Part shown: in pieces, positions 23,258-34,844 of the stretch | Position numbering within the stretch: the stretch's first letter is position 1 | Layout of the letters: each line of letters starts with the position of its first letter | Origin: Diadophis punctatus similis | Taxonomy: Eukaryota; Chordata; Lepidosauria; Squamata; Dipsadidae | Reading direction: 5' to 3' | Length of the DNA: 64,000 nucleotides | Assembly (NCBI GenBank): GCA_023053685.1 | Contig: JALIGW010000001.1 | Location: forward strand, 71,445,740 to 71,509,739 | Made by a program: the position numbers and the translations under genes | The notes under the pieces: model-generated | The model's database searches: none | Told to the model about the DNA's origin: nothing | The model's input: only the letters and a program-made list of their open reading frames with translations

Positions 23258-24588
23258 CTATTCCGTTCTATTCTATTCTATTCTATTCTATTCTATTCTA
23301 TTCTATTCTATTCTATTCTATTCTATTCCATTCCATTCTATTTCTATTCCTATTCCTATTCTATTCCCATTCCCCATTCCCATTCCCATTCCATTCTTCA
23401 TTCCAATATTCCAATATTCCAATATTCCTATTCTATTCTATTCTATTCTATTCTATTCTATTCTATTCTATTCTATTCTATTCTATTCTATTCCATTCCA
23501 TTCCATTCTATTCTTTCTCATTCCCATTCCATTCTTCATTCCAATATTCCTATTCTATTCTATTCTATTCTATTCTATTCTATTCTATTCTATTCTATTC
23601 TATTCTATTCTATTCTATTCTATTCTATTCTATTCTATTCCCATTCCCATTCCCATTCCATTCTTCATTCCAATATTCCAATATTCCAATTCTGTTCTGT
23701 TCTGTTCTGTTCTGTTCTGTTCTGTTCTATTCTATTCTCATTCCTATTCCCATTCCCATTCCATTCTTCATTCCAATATTCCTATTCTATTCTATTCCCA
23801 TTCCCATTCCCATTCCCATTCCATTCTTCATTCCAATATTCCTATTCTATTCTATTCTATTCTATTCTATTCTATTCTATTCTATTCTATTCTATTCTAT
23901 TCCCATTCCCATTCCCATTCCATTCTTCATTCCAATATTCCTATTCTATTCTATTCTATTCTATTCTATTCTATTCTATTCTATTCTATTCCCATTCCCA
24001 TTCCATTCTATTCTTTCTCATTCCCATTCCATTCTTCATTCCAATATTCCTATTCTATTCTATTCTATTCTATTCTATTCTATTCTATTCTATTCCCATT
24101 CCCATTCCCATTCCATTCTTCATTCCAATATTCCAATATTCCAATTCTGTTCTGTTCTGTTCTGTTCTGTTCTGTTCTGTTCTGTTCTATTCTATTCTCA
24201 TTCCTATTCCCATTCCCATTCCATTCTTCATTCCAATATTCCTATTCTATTCTATTCTATTCCCATTCCCATTCCCATTCCCATTCCATTCTTCATTCCA
24301 ATATTCCTATTCTATTCTATTCTATTCTATTCTATTCTATTCTATTCTATTCTATTCTATTCTATTCCCATTCCCATTCCCATTCCATTCTTCATTCCAA
24401 TATTCCTATTCTATTCTATTCTATTCTATTCTATTCTATTCTATTCTATTCTATTCTATTCCCATTCCCATTCCATTCTTCATTCCAATATTCCTATTCT
24501 ATTCTATTCTATTCTATTCTATTCTATTCTATTCTATTCTATTCTATTCTATTCTATTCTATTCTATTCTATTCCTATTTCAATTCCA
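23250..24588. repeat. ATTCT pentanucleotide array with higher-order structure, about 1.34 kb
   Basis: Long runs of ATTCT alternate with a spacer CCATTCTTCATTCCAATATT that occurs about 12 times, often preceded by ATTCCC units. Two blocks of a TTCTG variant lie at about 23690-23730 and 24144-24187. They sit at equivalent places in two copies of a roughly 455-bp larger unit. The plus strand is stop-free in two frames only because TTCTA read in triplets gives Phe-Tyr-Ser-Ile-Leu; the 526- and 478-residue ORFs are artefacts. Confidence 0.95.
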
Positions 24589-25057
24589 TTCAAGCATCCT
24601 CCCATCTTTTTAACACATTCCCTCTTCAAAAGGGTGGTCCATATCCAAAAAGGTTGCCCGTAGTTTTCCTGGAAACCATTTCCAAGAACCCTTGCACACT
24701 CCTGCATCTCAGTGTGGGGAGGAGGTGAGCTCGTTATATCACTCTGCCATGGTGGAAACACAAACTCCAGGTTTGCTATAAAACTACGGTATTATCACAG
24801 GCCATTATTGCTTAATTTTTAACCGTTGTTTTGGGCTCCTCTCCAAAAGCCATATTAGCTGTCAAGCCAAGGAAGCCTCTGTGAGCTGATAATTGCAAGG
24901 CTCCATGTTTTATCCATGGGGCAACTCCTGGAGAGGATCCTTTTAAATGCACACACCTGTGTGTGTGTTTGTGTGTGCATACGCATAAATAAAACCAGGG
25001 AGAAAGGAAGGAAGGATCTGAAGTTGTCGGAATATCAATTGAGATATACTGTCAAGT

Positions 25058-25557
25058 GGAGAGTGCTGGCGGCGGCGGCGGCGGCGCTCCTCCTTCTAAC
25101 ACCCTTGTTGCTACCGGCGGCTGCTGGCTTGAGTGGCGGAGCGGGCTGCTTGCCTCCCTTTCCTTTGCTTCCCTTCCTGCTGTGGCTGCGCTGCTCTCGC
25201 TCTGGAAGCGGAGCCAGACGAAGGTTCCTCCCCGCGCGAGATGCCTCTCAGCCGCGCGCTCCCTCGGCGCGACCGCAGCTGCCAGCACTCTCTTTCTTTC
25301 ACCCGGGAAAAAGGAGGGGAGGGCAAGTCAAAACACCCCATCCCCCCATTTTCGCTGAGGGAGCGCGCGGCTGAGAGGCATCTCGCACGGGGAAGAACCT
25401 TCGTCTGGCTCCATTTCCAGAGCAAGCGAGCGAGCGAGAGCAGCGCAGGCACAGCGGGAAGGAAACAAAGGAAAGGGAGGCAAGCAGCCCGCTCCGCCAC
25501 TCAAGCCAGCGGCTGCCGATAGCAACAAGGGCGTTAGGAGAAGAGGAGAGTGCTGGC
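25058..25557. repeat. GC-rich long inverted repeat inside the composite hAT element
   Basis: The left arm (about 25087-25265) and right arm (about 25357-25548) are inverted copies, for example GCTTGAGTGGCGGAGCGGGC versus GCCCGCTCCGCCACTCAAGC, around an unpaired centre of about 90 bp. GGAGAGTGCTGGC occurs as a direct repeat just outside each arm (25058-25070, 25545-25557). Five overlapping GC-rich ORFs here are artefacts. Confidence 0.9.
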
Positions 25558-25765
25558 GGCGGGACTTTTTCAAAACGAAGTGGGACGCGGGACAAATGGG
25601 CCAAAACCGGGACTGTCCCGCCAAAAGCGGGACGTCTGGTCACCTTAGATTAAATGCATTTACTTGGGGCTAGGCACATATAAAACTGATGTATTTAAAA
25701 ATGCATTATGACTGGTTAGTTATCCTCAACAATTATTAAAATAGGAAGAGAGAGATGTTCTAGGG

Positions 25766-26128
25766 CCGTGATGGCGAACCTATGGCACGCGTGCCACAGG
25801 TGGCACGCGGAGCCATATCTGCTGGCACACGAGCTGTTGCCCTAGCTCAGCTCCAGCATGCATGTGGGCACCCACCAGCTTATTTTTGGCTCACACGGAG
25901 GCTCTGGGAGGGCGTTTTCGGCCTCCAGAGGGCCTCCAGGGGGGCAGGGGAGCCTCTGGAGCCTGGGGAGGGCAAAAAATGGGCCTACCGGGCCCACCGG
26001 AAGTCAGGAAATGGGGAAGCAGGGCCGTATGGGGGGGTATTGAATATGGGTGTGGGCACGCGCACGCGTGCGATATCGTGCGCATGCACTATTTCGGCAC
26101 CCGAGGAAAAAAAGGTTCGCCATCACTG
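25766..26128. mobile_element. hAT-type MITE (GATGGCGAACCTATGGCACG family), TSD TTCTAGGG
   Basis: CCGTGATGGCGAACCTATGG at the left and AAAAGGTTCGCCATCACTG at the right, with perfect duplications TTCTAGGG at 25758-25765 and 26129-26136. A second, window-truncated copy starts at 63726. Confidence 0.9.
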
Positions 26129-26441
26129 TTCTAGGGGAAAGGATGTAAATCCACTGGGCTCAACACACCCATGCACTCAACACACCTCTTGTCACTTCTT
26201 ATTTTCTAGGGGGGGGGAAACTTGGGTTGTGAGGCCATGAGGTTTAGCCCTAATTTTACAGAAAAATATTACAAAAACCTCCCTATCAAAAGAATATGAC
26301 CAGGCAATATATATATATATAGTCAGACTCATCAGGAGCTAGAAAAATATAAATATGCCTTAGATATGATGGCTATTTTTATTATATCAGGAATGTTTTA
26401 TAGATTCCTAAAGAAGAACTGATAGGACACCCAGAGCCAAA

Positions 26442-26674
26442 GAGCTGAAGTGGTGCAGTGGTTAAATGCAGCCATTGCAGGCTGACTGCTAGTTCAACAG
26501 TTCAGCTGTTCAAATCTCACTAGGCTCAAGGTTGACTCAGCCTTCCATCCTTCCGAGGTCGGTAAAATGAGGACCCAGATTGTTGGGGGCAATATGCTGA
26601 ACTCTGTAAACCGCTTAGAGAGTGCTGTAAAGCACTATGAAGCGGTATATAAGAAAAGTGCTATTGCTATTGCT
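26442..26674 (+). repeat. Sauria-type SINE, left member of an inverted pair
   Basis: The head GAGCTGAAGTGGTGCAGTGG runs to the tail AAGAAAAGTGCTATTGCTAT. It shares private variants with the next SINE (see Findings). Confidence 0.9.
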
Positions 26675-26741
26675 ATATATCCAGCTTTTGAAAGTTATTT
26701 CAAAATAACTTTGCAGCGCAGAACACCAGGAACGAGGTAAG

Positions 26742-26980
26742 AGCAATAGCAATAGCAATAGCACTTTTCTTATATACCGCTTCATAGTGCTTTACAGCCC
26801 TCTCTAAGCGGTTTACAGAGTTCAGCATATTGCCCCCAACAATCTGGGTCCTCATTTTACCCACCTCAGAAGGATGGAAGGCTGAGTCAACCTTGAGCCT
26901 AGTGAGATTTGAACAGCTGAACTGTTGAACTAGCAGTCAGCCTGCAATGGCTGCATTTAACCACTGCACCACTTCAGCTC
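26742..26980 (-). repeat. Sauria-type SINE, right member of an inverted pair
   Basis: Reversed copy from AGCAATAGCAATAGCAATAG to CACTGCACCACTTCAGCTC. It is almost the exact complement of the SINE at 26442, including the uncommon AGAAAAGTGC tail and the GCAGCCATTGCAGG variant. Confidence 0.9.
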
Positions 26981-27353
26981 GCCCCTGATATGGATCCCGG
27001 TGAATGAACTGGGAATGAGGATGTCAACAGAAGGGTTATCTCAACTTTCCCCCACGAGATTTATACACTAATAGATTGCAATCCTAAAGCCATCAAGTAT
27101 ACTTTTGACTAACATCTATATACTAATAGGCATAGGCGAAATCATGTTTTTGCCAAGGCCCTGCTCTGACACCAGAGATAATCAGACAGTTTCATTACAT
27201 GAAGTGATCCATATAAACACATTTATTTGACTCAAAATCACCCATCTTTCCTGCACTAAGGATCTGGAATGTAAAAAGAAAGCATCTGTCTGAGCATCTT
27301 TCAAGTAGAGTGCAGCATTAATTAGGCCATTTCCCCTACTGTCTTCCTATGTG

Positions 27354-27516
27354 GGATCCTTGGTGCTCTCTGAGCTTAATTGTTTTCTTGCAGGCATTTC
27401 ATTACCCAAACTAGGTAGGGTCATCAGTGCCCCTAGGACTTACCTAGTTGGGGTAATGAAACATCTGCAAGGAAACAACCAAGCTCAGAGAGCACCAAGC
27501 ACCCCTCATTTCAACC
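27354..27516. mobile_element. palindromic MITE (TTGGTGCTCTCTGAGCTTG family), copy 2
   Basis: GATCCTTGGTGCTCTCTGAG ... CATTACCCAAACTAGGTAGG pairs with CCTAGTTGGGGTAATGAAAC ... AGCTCAGAGAGCACCAAGC. The flank CCCCTCATTTCAACC mirrors the left flank of copy 1, so the true ends include it. Confidence 0.8.
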
Positions 27517-29604
27517 ACCATTAAGCATCAAGAAGATGCTTCTCCCAGCAAATGTGGGTAGGGATTTTTAATTGGGACTATCAGACTAATGCTTCAGAAA
27601 TCTGGATGACGTATAGAGGGCAGTATTTCTTTGCCGCCCTCCAGATTTCTACAGCCAGATCGGGCAGTGTTTTCTTTTCAAAACGTGTTACCTACCAAGT
27701 ACCAAGCTCACAAATGCTTGTTGCCTAATGAAACCTCTGAAAAATACAAACATTGCAAACAAACTACAGAACTATTAAAATGCCAAAACGTTCCCTTTAT
27801 AAAAAAAATATATCACAGTAAGTCAAGTATGAAAATTTCCATAAATGTACAGAAGTTATTCTGCTTCCTTTGATTTCAGCATGCATCATTCCTTGGCATT
27901 CATTTGCAGAAGGCAAAAAAAATTAAAAAAAAAAGGAGGGAGGGAAAGAGAGAGAAATACGTTCAGCATTTTAATGAGATTATTATTATTTAAAATAACT
28001 CTGAAGAGTTCATGAGCTGTTATTTCACATCTCAGTCGAAGAGAGCCCTAAGTTGGCAGAGACGGATGTGTTCAGCCGTGCTGCTCATAACCATTGCTAT
28101 AGGGATTTTTTCCAAAGTGTTGGCCATCTTCAAAGTTCAGGTTTGCAGTGAGCTCACGCTGGCTTGGTCTCCCAGATGCATCAATTAGCATTTCAGTCCT
28201 GTTGCCAGTTATGGAACTGTTCGCATCTCTGTGTTAAGCACTGCATGCCAGTCAGGAGCTGTCAGCTTCTCTGAAATTTTCTGAGGTAGGTTAGTTAACA
28301 CTTTAGTGATCAATTTGCCCACTGGGCACACTTTGGACAAAGTTTAAAGAACTTATCTTCCTGACATTCCACACAGCTGCAGAGCAGCTGGCTGACATTT
28401 CATTTAGCTGTAAATCCTCCTTGCAAATGTGATGTTGGGAGGGGACCTGGTTTATGCCACAATAAATTGGTTAGCCTTTAAAACGCCTCCTAAGATGACT
28501 GGGTCTTTCTTTTTTTTCACAAAAAGCTAACATGTTTAGCTTCCTCTTCTATACATTGTCACAGGCAGACCACAGTTAACAATCATAAATAAAATGTATC
28601 CGTGCTGAGCAAAACTATATATCTGATTTTAATTCTCATAGGGGCTTATTAAAAACAATTTATTTTTCCAAAGCAAAGAACCCTCCCTCCCCTTTCTAGT
28701 TACATTATGCCAGCATCCTTAATTATAAGACTGGCAATTAGTGTTGGGAAGGCTTTGCTGTGTAAATATGCATATTTATTATCTGAAAAGTGCAAGGTGA
28801 GGATTATTCTAGAGATGCTATTTATCCAACTGTCAGAATGACAAACAGAGCATCACTGAGAAAAGTTAGCATGTTATTATCCATTGTTATTGTTCAGAAT
28901 AATGAAATAATGTCAGAAGGAAAAGGAAAGCCTTGATTGACATGTGAATGAATACAATCCAGAGCACATAATAACAATAACAGAATCAGCCTGCTAATTG
29001 CATTGCATATATAGAAACAAAATCAAAACAATGTAAAATGAATCAAAAACTGTATCTAGCTTTATCAGATTTTCAATTTAATCCAGGAAAAGGACAAATT
29101 TCTGCTGCAACAAAAATCTAGACCAGAAATCCAGGATTGAAATAGCTCTGTGAATGGGTTTGGCAACATTCAAGAAAAAAAAATCTGAGTCTGTTCTGGA
29201 CATTGACATCGGAAATGGAAATAGAACATCCTGGACACCATTGAATCTAGGTATAATTAAAAATAATAATTTCTCTTCTCCATGCACTATGGTTCTGCTT
29301 CAAAAAGTTTGGAAGTCTTCTATACTCCAAACCATCTGAAGATGGTGAGTAGCTTGGGATGTGTGCAGCAAATACAAGATGTAGAAAGGGAAGGACAAGA
29401 AAATGTCTACTGGCATTGATGGAAGTCTGCTTGCATAATGCTGGGTGGAATCTAAGTTTGCAACTGCACACATTAAGACACAATTCTGGATCATTTATCC
29501 TAATCACAGGTTATACACAGCAGAGTTTTGTTTACATTGCCATTTGGATGAAGTCATTCAGAAAATACCCAAGCAGAGGTAGAAAACCATTTGCATGTAC
29601 CATG
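27517..29604. other. repeat-poor intergenic block
   Basis: No gene and no interspersed repeat recognised over 2 kb. Positions about 28000-29060 are moderately AT-rich and complex, with several homeodomain-like TAATTA/ATTA motifs. Conservation cannot be judged from one genome. Confidence 0.4.
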
Positions 29605-29612
29605 ATGTGCAT

Positions 29613-30332
29613 CAGTGGTGGGTTCCTACCAGTGCGGTCCACTCTATAGCACTGGTAGCGGCCCGCTGGTGACATCACAGTACCGGTGCGGTTGGTTGCC
29701 GGCACCATTTTTTTTTAAAAAAAATTTTACATTTAAAATTTTTTTCTTCTGCGCATGCACTGCTTTCCTACCCCACAGTGAGTCCAAGCAGGGGAGGGTG
29801 GCTGAGGGAGCGTGTGAGACGCTGAAACAACGGGCGGCAGGAGCTATCTCAGTTCCTTCCCTTCAGCCGTCCGAGAAGCCACGAATGCGCGGTGATGATC
29901 CTAGGCATTTTCACACATTTGAGGCTTCTCGAGCTGCTGAGGGGAGGGGGAATGGGCGGAAGGACCTATCTCAGTTCCCCTCCCTTCAGCAGTCCGAGAA
30001 GCCACAAACGCGCGGTGATGATCCCAGGCATTTTTGCACGTTCGAGGCTTCTCAAGCTGCTGAGGGGAGGGGGAACGGGCAGCACGAGCCTAGGATCATC
30101 GAATGGGGAGAAGCATTCAGGCCGGATGGAGCCTCCTAGAAGAACTGCTGCCGCGGTCTTGCTGCTCCCGCTGCGGGGTGCTGCGTTGCGGGTGGGCAAT
30201 GCCCCTCCGCTTCTCCGGCTGCTGCCAAGCTCCCGAGGCCCACGACCACCTGGTCCCATGACTAGCAAGCCACACCCACAAAATAAGCCACGCCCACAGA
30301 GTGGTAGTAAAAAAATTAGGAACCCGCACCTG
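29613..30332. mobile_element. hAT-type MITE, 720 bp, TSD ATGTGCAT, with internal duplication
   Basis: CAGTGGTGGGTTCCTACCAG and AGGAACCCGCACCTG ends are flanked by perfect ATGTGCAT duplications (29605-29612, 30333-30340). It is the same family as 13562 and 37151. A unit of about 122 bp (CGAGAAGCCACGAATGCGCG and following) is tandemly repeated at 29851 and 29973. Confidence 0.9.
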
Positions 30333-30547
30333 ATGTGCATGATGAAGAAGAAAGAGGACAGCACATTCCACAATGAGTAACATGTCAAGAAAAGTGTTTT
30401 AAAATGAGTAGATTGTTCAATGAATGCTTTACTAAACCATAGGCACCACCTAGAGAAAAACACTGAGCTCATGGCAATACTTGCTGAATACTCAATGCAT
30501 GTTCAATACTAAAGGCAACAGAATTTCAAAGTTAGTTTGATATATTA

Positions 30548-30684
30548 CCCTGTTCCCCCCAAAATAAGACATCCCCTGATAATAAGCCCAATCGGGCTTT
30601 TGAGTGCATGGCAATAAGGCCAAGCGCTTATTTCAGGGTTCAAAAAAAATATAAGACAGGGTCTTATATTCGGGGAAACACAGG
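30548..30684. mobile_element. TA-flanked palindromic MITE, 137 bp
   Basis: CCCTGTTCCCCCCAAAATAA at the left and the complement of CCTGTGTTTCCCCGAATATA at the right, with TA on both sides. The inner AAGACATCCCCTGATAATAA and the sequence around TTATTTCAGGG extend the pairing. Confidence 0.7.
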
Positions 30685-31085
30685 TATATTTAATTTTGTA
30701 TTTTTCCACCAAAGAAAAATATCACAGGCTTCAACTCTGCTTCCCCAAATGTGTCTCACAATCGTCTCCGGCACAAAAATGAAATTACATATAAAACATG
30801 TCCTCTTCGTGATCTGAATGTTCTTAAAAAAAATCAATGTGAACTGAATTTATCAGGAATTCAAAGTCTGGGAGCCATCTGTTAATGTAAACATTAGTTT
30901 TATATATTTCACAACCACAACCATTGTGTGCTATATTCTCTTTGCATATCAATCAAGTTGGGGAAATGCTGGTGTGTAAAATCCCAGAGGAGCTTTGTAA
31001 CAAAAATTATAACAAAGCTGATCGGTATCATTTCCCAGCAGGTAACATTTTTTTGGCCTAAATGTCACAGCATTTTTTAGAATAA

Positions 31086-31560
31086 CACCTATTTATTTAT
31101 TTATTTATTTATTTAATTTATTTATTTATTTATTCATATTTATATGCCGCCCAACTCCCGAAGGACTCTGGGTGGCTTACAACAATATAAACAAATCAGT
31201 ATAAAAAATGTCGAAAACACATTTTAAAAAAATACATTTAAAAATTAAAACATTACAATCAATCATAGCATACAAGGGCGACCATTTAATGTTTATTCTA
31301 TCGGGTCCCTATTCCCAGGCCTGTCCGAAGAGCCAGGTCTTAACGCCTTTCCGGAAGGCCAACAAGGAGGGGATGGAATGGATCTCCGGCGGTAGTTGGT
31401 TCCACAGAGTCGGGGCCGCCACAGAGAAGGCCCTCCCCCGTGGCCCCGCCAGCCGACATTGTTTGGCTGACGGGACCTGAAGGAGACCAACTCTGTGGAA
31501 TCTGATCGGTCGTAGGGAGGTATGTGGTAGTAGGCGGTCCCGAAGATATCCTGGTCCAGA
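31086..31560 (-). repeat. L2-like LINE 3' end, about 475 bp
   Basis: A (TTTA)n tail is followed by TATATGCCGCCCAACTCCCG, then interior LINE sequence (CCAGGTCTTAACGCCTTTCC, GGTTCCACAGAGTCGGGGCC). The orientation is reversed. The best-preserved of the L2-like fragments here. Confidence 0.65.
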
Positions 31561-33698
31561 ATAAACTTTTCTGGTTTGTTTTATTCTTTTTTCTCATTAA
31601 GTTCCATAGGGACCCTGTAAAAGAAAATATACTGTAAGCCACTCCCATGTATGTCTTTTGCAGAACTATTTTCAGAAATTCCTCTTATGTCTGCATGCTG
31701 AATCTAAACCAAATTATTCAATAATTGTTTCATTGTGTTATGGGTCTGCAATGTAGTGCATCTGTGCTGGTCCTAGGATTAATAAGAAATCCCCTTCATA
31801 GCCCCGCATACAAAATAATTTTGTAGCAGTTTGCTCCCACACACACTTAGCCTACCAACACACTCCATCCTATAGTCTACTATAAACGTAAATACAACCC
31901 CTGGAAAGCTAAGCAGATGATCAAATGGATATATATGTGCAAGGATTGCAAACAGGCTGGATAGAACAGGAGAAGCAAAAGAAGAGACGGGTACCAAGAT
32001 GAATGGACTCTCTGGCAGTGGAAATTATACGGGAAAGTCCTATATAAGTCTGCTTTGAAGGCTCTGAAAAACTTCCTTAAAAGAATGCCCCAAATATTAT
32101 CTTTACAATTGAAGAAGTATTATGGGATATATGAAAATGGGGCAGGTTTCTAAGGAAAACTTGGATATTTGTGACACACAAGACAAAGGGGAATTGTTAG
32201 AGGATATTAGATGATAATAGCGTCAACAGCAAGATAGTAACTTTTGTATAAAACCAAATGCTCATCGGTACTCTCCATTCCATGTTACTTTCACAACTGC
32301 TTGCTGGATCGGTCTAAATGTTTATCTAATCAGATGCTTATACAAAGTCTACCAGAAGTCATTCCTTAGTTCTCAATAGCTGATACTCAGGAACAGACTG
32401 TATCTAGATCTAATCATCTCAACCGCCTTTTAAAGCCATTTAAGCTCCTGAATTACCCTATATTTTCCATGAGCTCACAAAAAGACATTTTGTGTTCTAC
32501 AAACCTTAGAGTGCCCCTAAGCCCGCTGATGTCTTTTGACAATGAATAAAGAAGAATAAATTACCAAGACAGTGATTTTTAATCCAAGTTAAATAGATAT
32601 TGTAGGATTGGGGAATATATGACCCTCAAAATGCTGCTGAATTCTTAATAACATTGGCTAATGAGGAGAAACCCAAATGAGATGCTGGAAATTATAATTC
32701 AGTAATATTCCAGACTAGAGAAACCACAAATTTCCCATCTTTATGGTTCAAAGCTCATATAGATGCATCATATGATGAATAACTGAACCGATTCGATGTG
32801 CAAATTTGAATATAAATCAAATATAATGACCAATAGTTTCAACAGTATTTAGCTTAGCACTCAAATGATGAAAAAACAAGTGACAGATATCTATGTGCAA
32901 ATAAGCTTTTCTCAAGAGCCTTGAAAAACTTGAGCAGTTCTTGACTGAGAATAATATTGCCTCTTAAAAAGGGAAGGGAAGGGAAGGGAAGGGAAGGAAA
33001 GGGTACAAAGTTACTTTATATTCAGAATATTATAATTCAGAAAACCGATGCTTCTCTTTAGAACCCAGCCTGCATTTTAACTGCTGTAGTCCAGCCTTCA
33101 ATCCACAAACCAAATTATCTCCTTGATATATAAAATATAGTAGGCTACAGCTATATCAGCAGGAGGTATCTCTAGTGTTAGATAGATAATAGAAAAACAT
33201 ACTTGGATACCAATTTGTAAAGATGAAGCATTCTTTCTCCTAATATTAGTAAATGATGATGTTGTGCCACCTAGTGATCAAGTCGATATATGCCATTCCA
33301 TGATTCACTACAAATTAGAGAATTGAGATGTGCCACTAAGAAATCCAGCCCTTACTAATGTTACAAAAAGAATCTGTGGCATCATGACACATTGTCCAGA
33401 TTACTTACATAATTTGTAGCTACTGGGTATCTTGCAGTATCAAAACAGCTGGACCAAGGTTGCATAAATCACAGTCAGGGTATGAAGCATGAGGCTCTCA
33501 GATAAATTTGAGATTAGTAGGCTAGTCCCATGACATGACTAAGTGCCCAGGCTTAAGCAGTATTCAAATTGTCTGATGTGCAATCCTACTACTACCGGTA
33601 GATGCTTCTCATTGATTGAGATGATCCAAATACACACATAAATAGAAACAGGCACAAAGTCTCCTTAAAGAATTTACTATGCTGAGAGAGGAGACTAC
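31561..33698. other. unique intergenic sequence
   Basis: No gene recognised. A short (GGGAA)n tract lies at 32970-33000. Confidence 0.4.
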
Positions 33699-33703
33699 GT
33701 TGC

Positions 33704-34026
33704 TGACGGAGTGAGAATAAATCTCACAGAGGCAAAATAGATCGTTCTCCCAGAATTCAGACATTAGAAATAAAGCCGGAGTTTAAAAGTCTAATTAAAA
33801 TATTTATTTCAGTACAAAAACAATAAAATCTCATTTGTTTACATCTCTGCTATAAAATGCGACTTCCTCAGTCGGAAGCCAGAAGAAGAAGGATAGAATG
33901 GAGTTTCAGGAATGCACACATGCGTACAAGAACATATCAATCACGTGCTCAGGAATGAATCATTATATTAGATAGGGATGCATCTCCCTGCATATACATA
34001 CAACAGACAATAATCACACCGTGACA
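33704..34026. mobile_element. solo LTR, 323 bp, TSD GTTGC
   Basis: It begins TGACGGAGTG and ends CACCGTGACA, so it has TG...CA ends. It is flanked by 5-bp duplications GTTGC at 33699-33703 and 34027-34031. There is no internal gag/pol sequence or second LTR beside it. The coding strand is not certain. Confidence 0.7.
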
Positions 34027-34031
34027 GTTGC

Positions 34032-34844
34032 CAAATCAGCATTGGACTGGAGAGAAAAATAAAGGACATCCTATCATTTATTAATTCATTCTATTAGCTC
34101 CTAGTTGGCTCCTAGGAATGTTTACATATTCCCTAAAAATGGATTTGTTCGCTCAAAAATTGCTGAATCCCATTCCCCAATATTTTCTGGAAAACTCGTA
34201 AAATGCTCTTATATAATCTAATAAAGGATGGATTTAAGGCCAACCGGGGTTGTTTTTTTTTAAATGTTGGACTACAGCTCCAAATTGCAAACCAGCAAGT
34301 CACATAAAATATTAGGCAAGGATAAGTTTGCAATAAAGTTTTTATTGCATGAAACCCAAAGCAGATGATCATTTTCATTTCACCAAGCATTGTCTTCTGG
34401 AAAAGAGTTCACATTATGAGGAGGTCACTTCATTTTAGCAGTGCAAGGTGGGGGAAAAGCCATGCTGGTTTCCTGCTCAGAAATGAAAAACAGTGACCTA
34501 TTTTATACTGTGGCACACTAGTTGTGCAAGAAGTCACAACTAGCTATGGATATAAAAACTTGGAACATAGAAACTTGAGAGGAATTGAAGCCTAGATTCA
34601 TAGCATTAGGACCCTCCCACTTAAGTCACCTCTTTTGTGTGGAGCCAGCCATTTTAAAGAAAAGATGAAGCTGTTCCAACCAACTATTGTCCCTTCATCC
34701 TGAGAAAGATTCCCTCAGTTACATTTACAGCTGCTTATACCCAAAAGAATCTGGAGAGAAAGGCGGTTGATATGGACAGAATCCTATGATAATATCCTGA
34801 ATAGGAGACTTTTGCAATGAACAGAACTAGCAATAAACCCATGG
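34032..34844. other. unique intergenic sequence
   Basis: No gene or repeat recognised. Confidence 0.4.

Larger units (their letters stand above)
22632..25647 (-). mobile_element. composite hAT element, 3016 bp, TSD GATTAAAT
   Basis: The ends TAAGGTGACCAGA and TCTGGTCACCTTA are inverted repeats flanked by perfect 8-bp duplications GATTAAAT at 22624-22631 and 25648-25655, the hAT signature. The C-terminal end of a hAT transposase lies on the minus strand near the left end. Inside are a CR1 3' tail, a 1.35-kb pentanucleotide array and a GC-rich inverted repeat. The sub-terminal GGGACTGTCCCGCC at the right fits this family. The rest of the transposase is missing, so the element cannot move on its own. 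Confidence 0.88.

Noticed and set aside
23148..24728. Plus-strand ORFs of 526 and 478 codons rich in Phe, Tyr, Ser, Ile, Leu and Pro
   Set aside because: They are read-through of TTCTA-type pentamers, which contain no plus-strand stop in any frame. There is no independent coding signal.
25052..25643. Several overlapping GC-rich ORFs of 78-152 codons on both strands
   Set aside because: They lie in the inverted repeat of the composite hAT element. Both strands look alike because of the palindrome, and no family similarity is visible.
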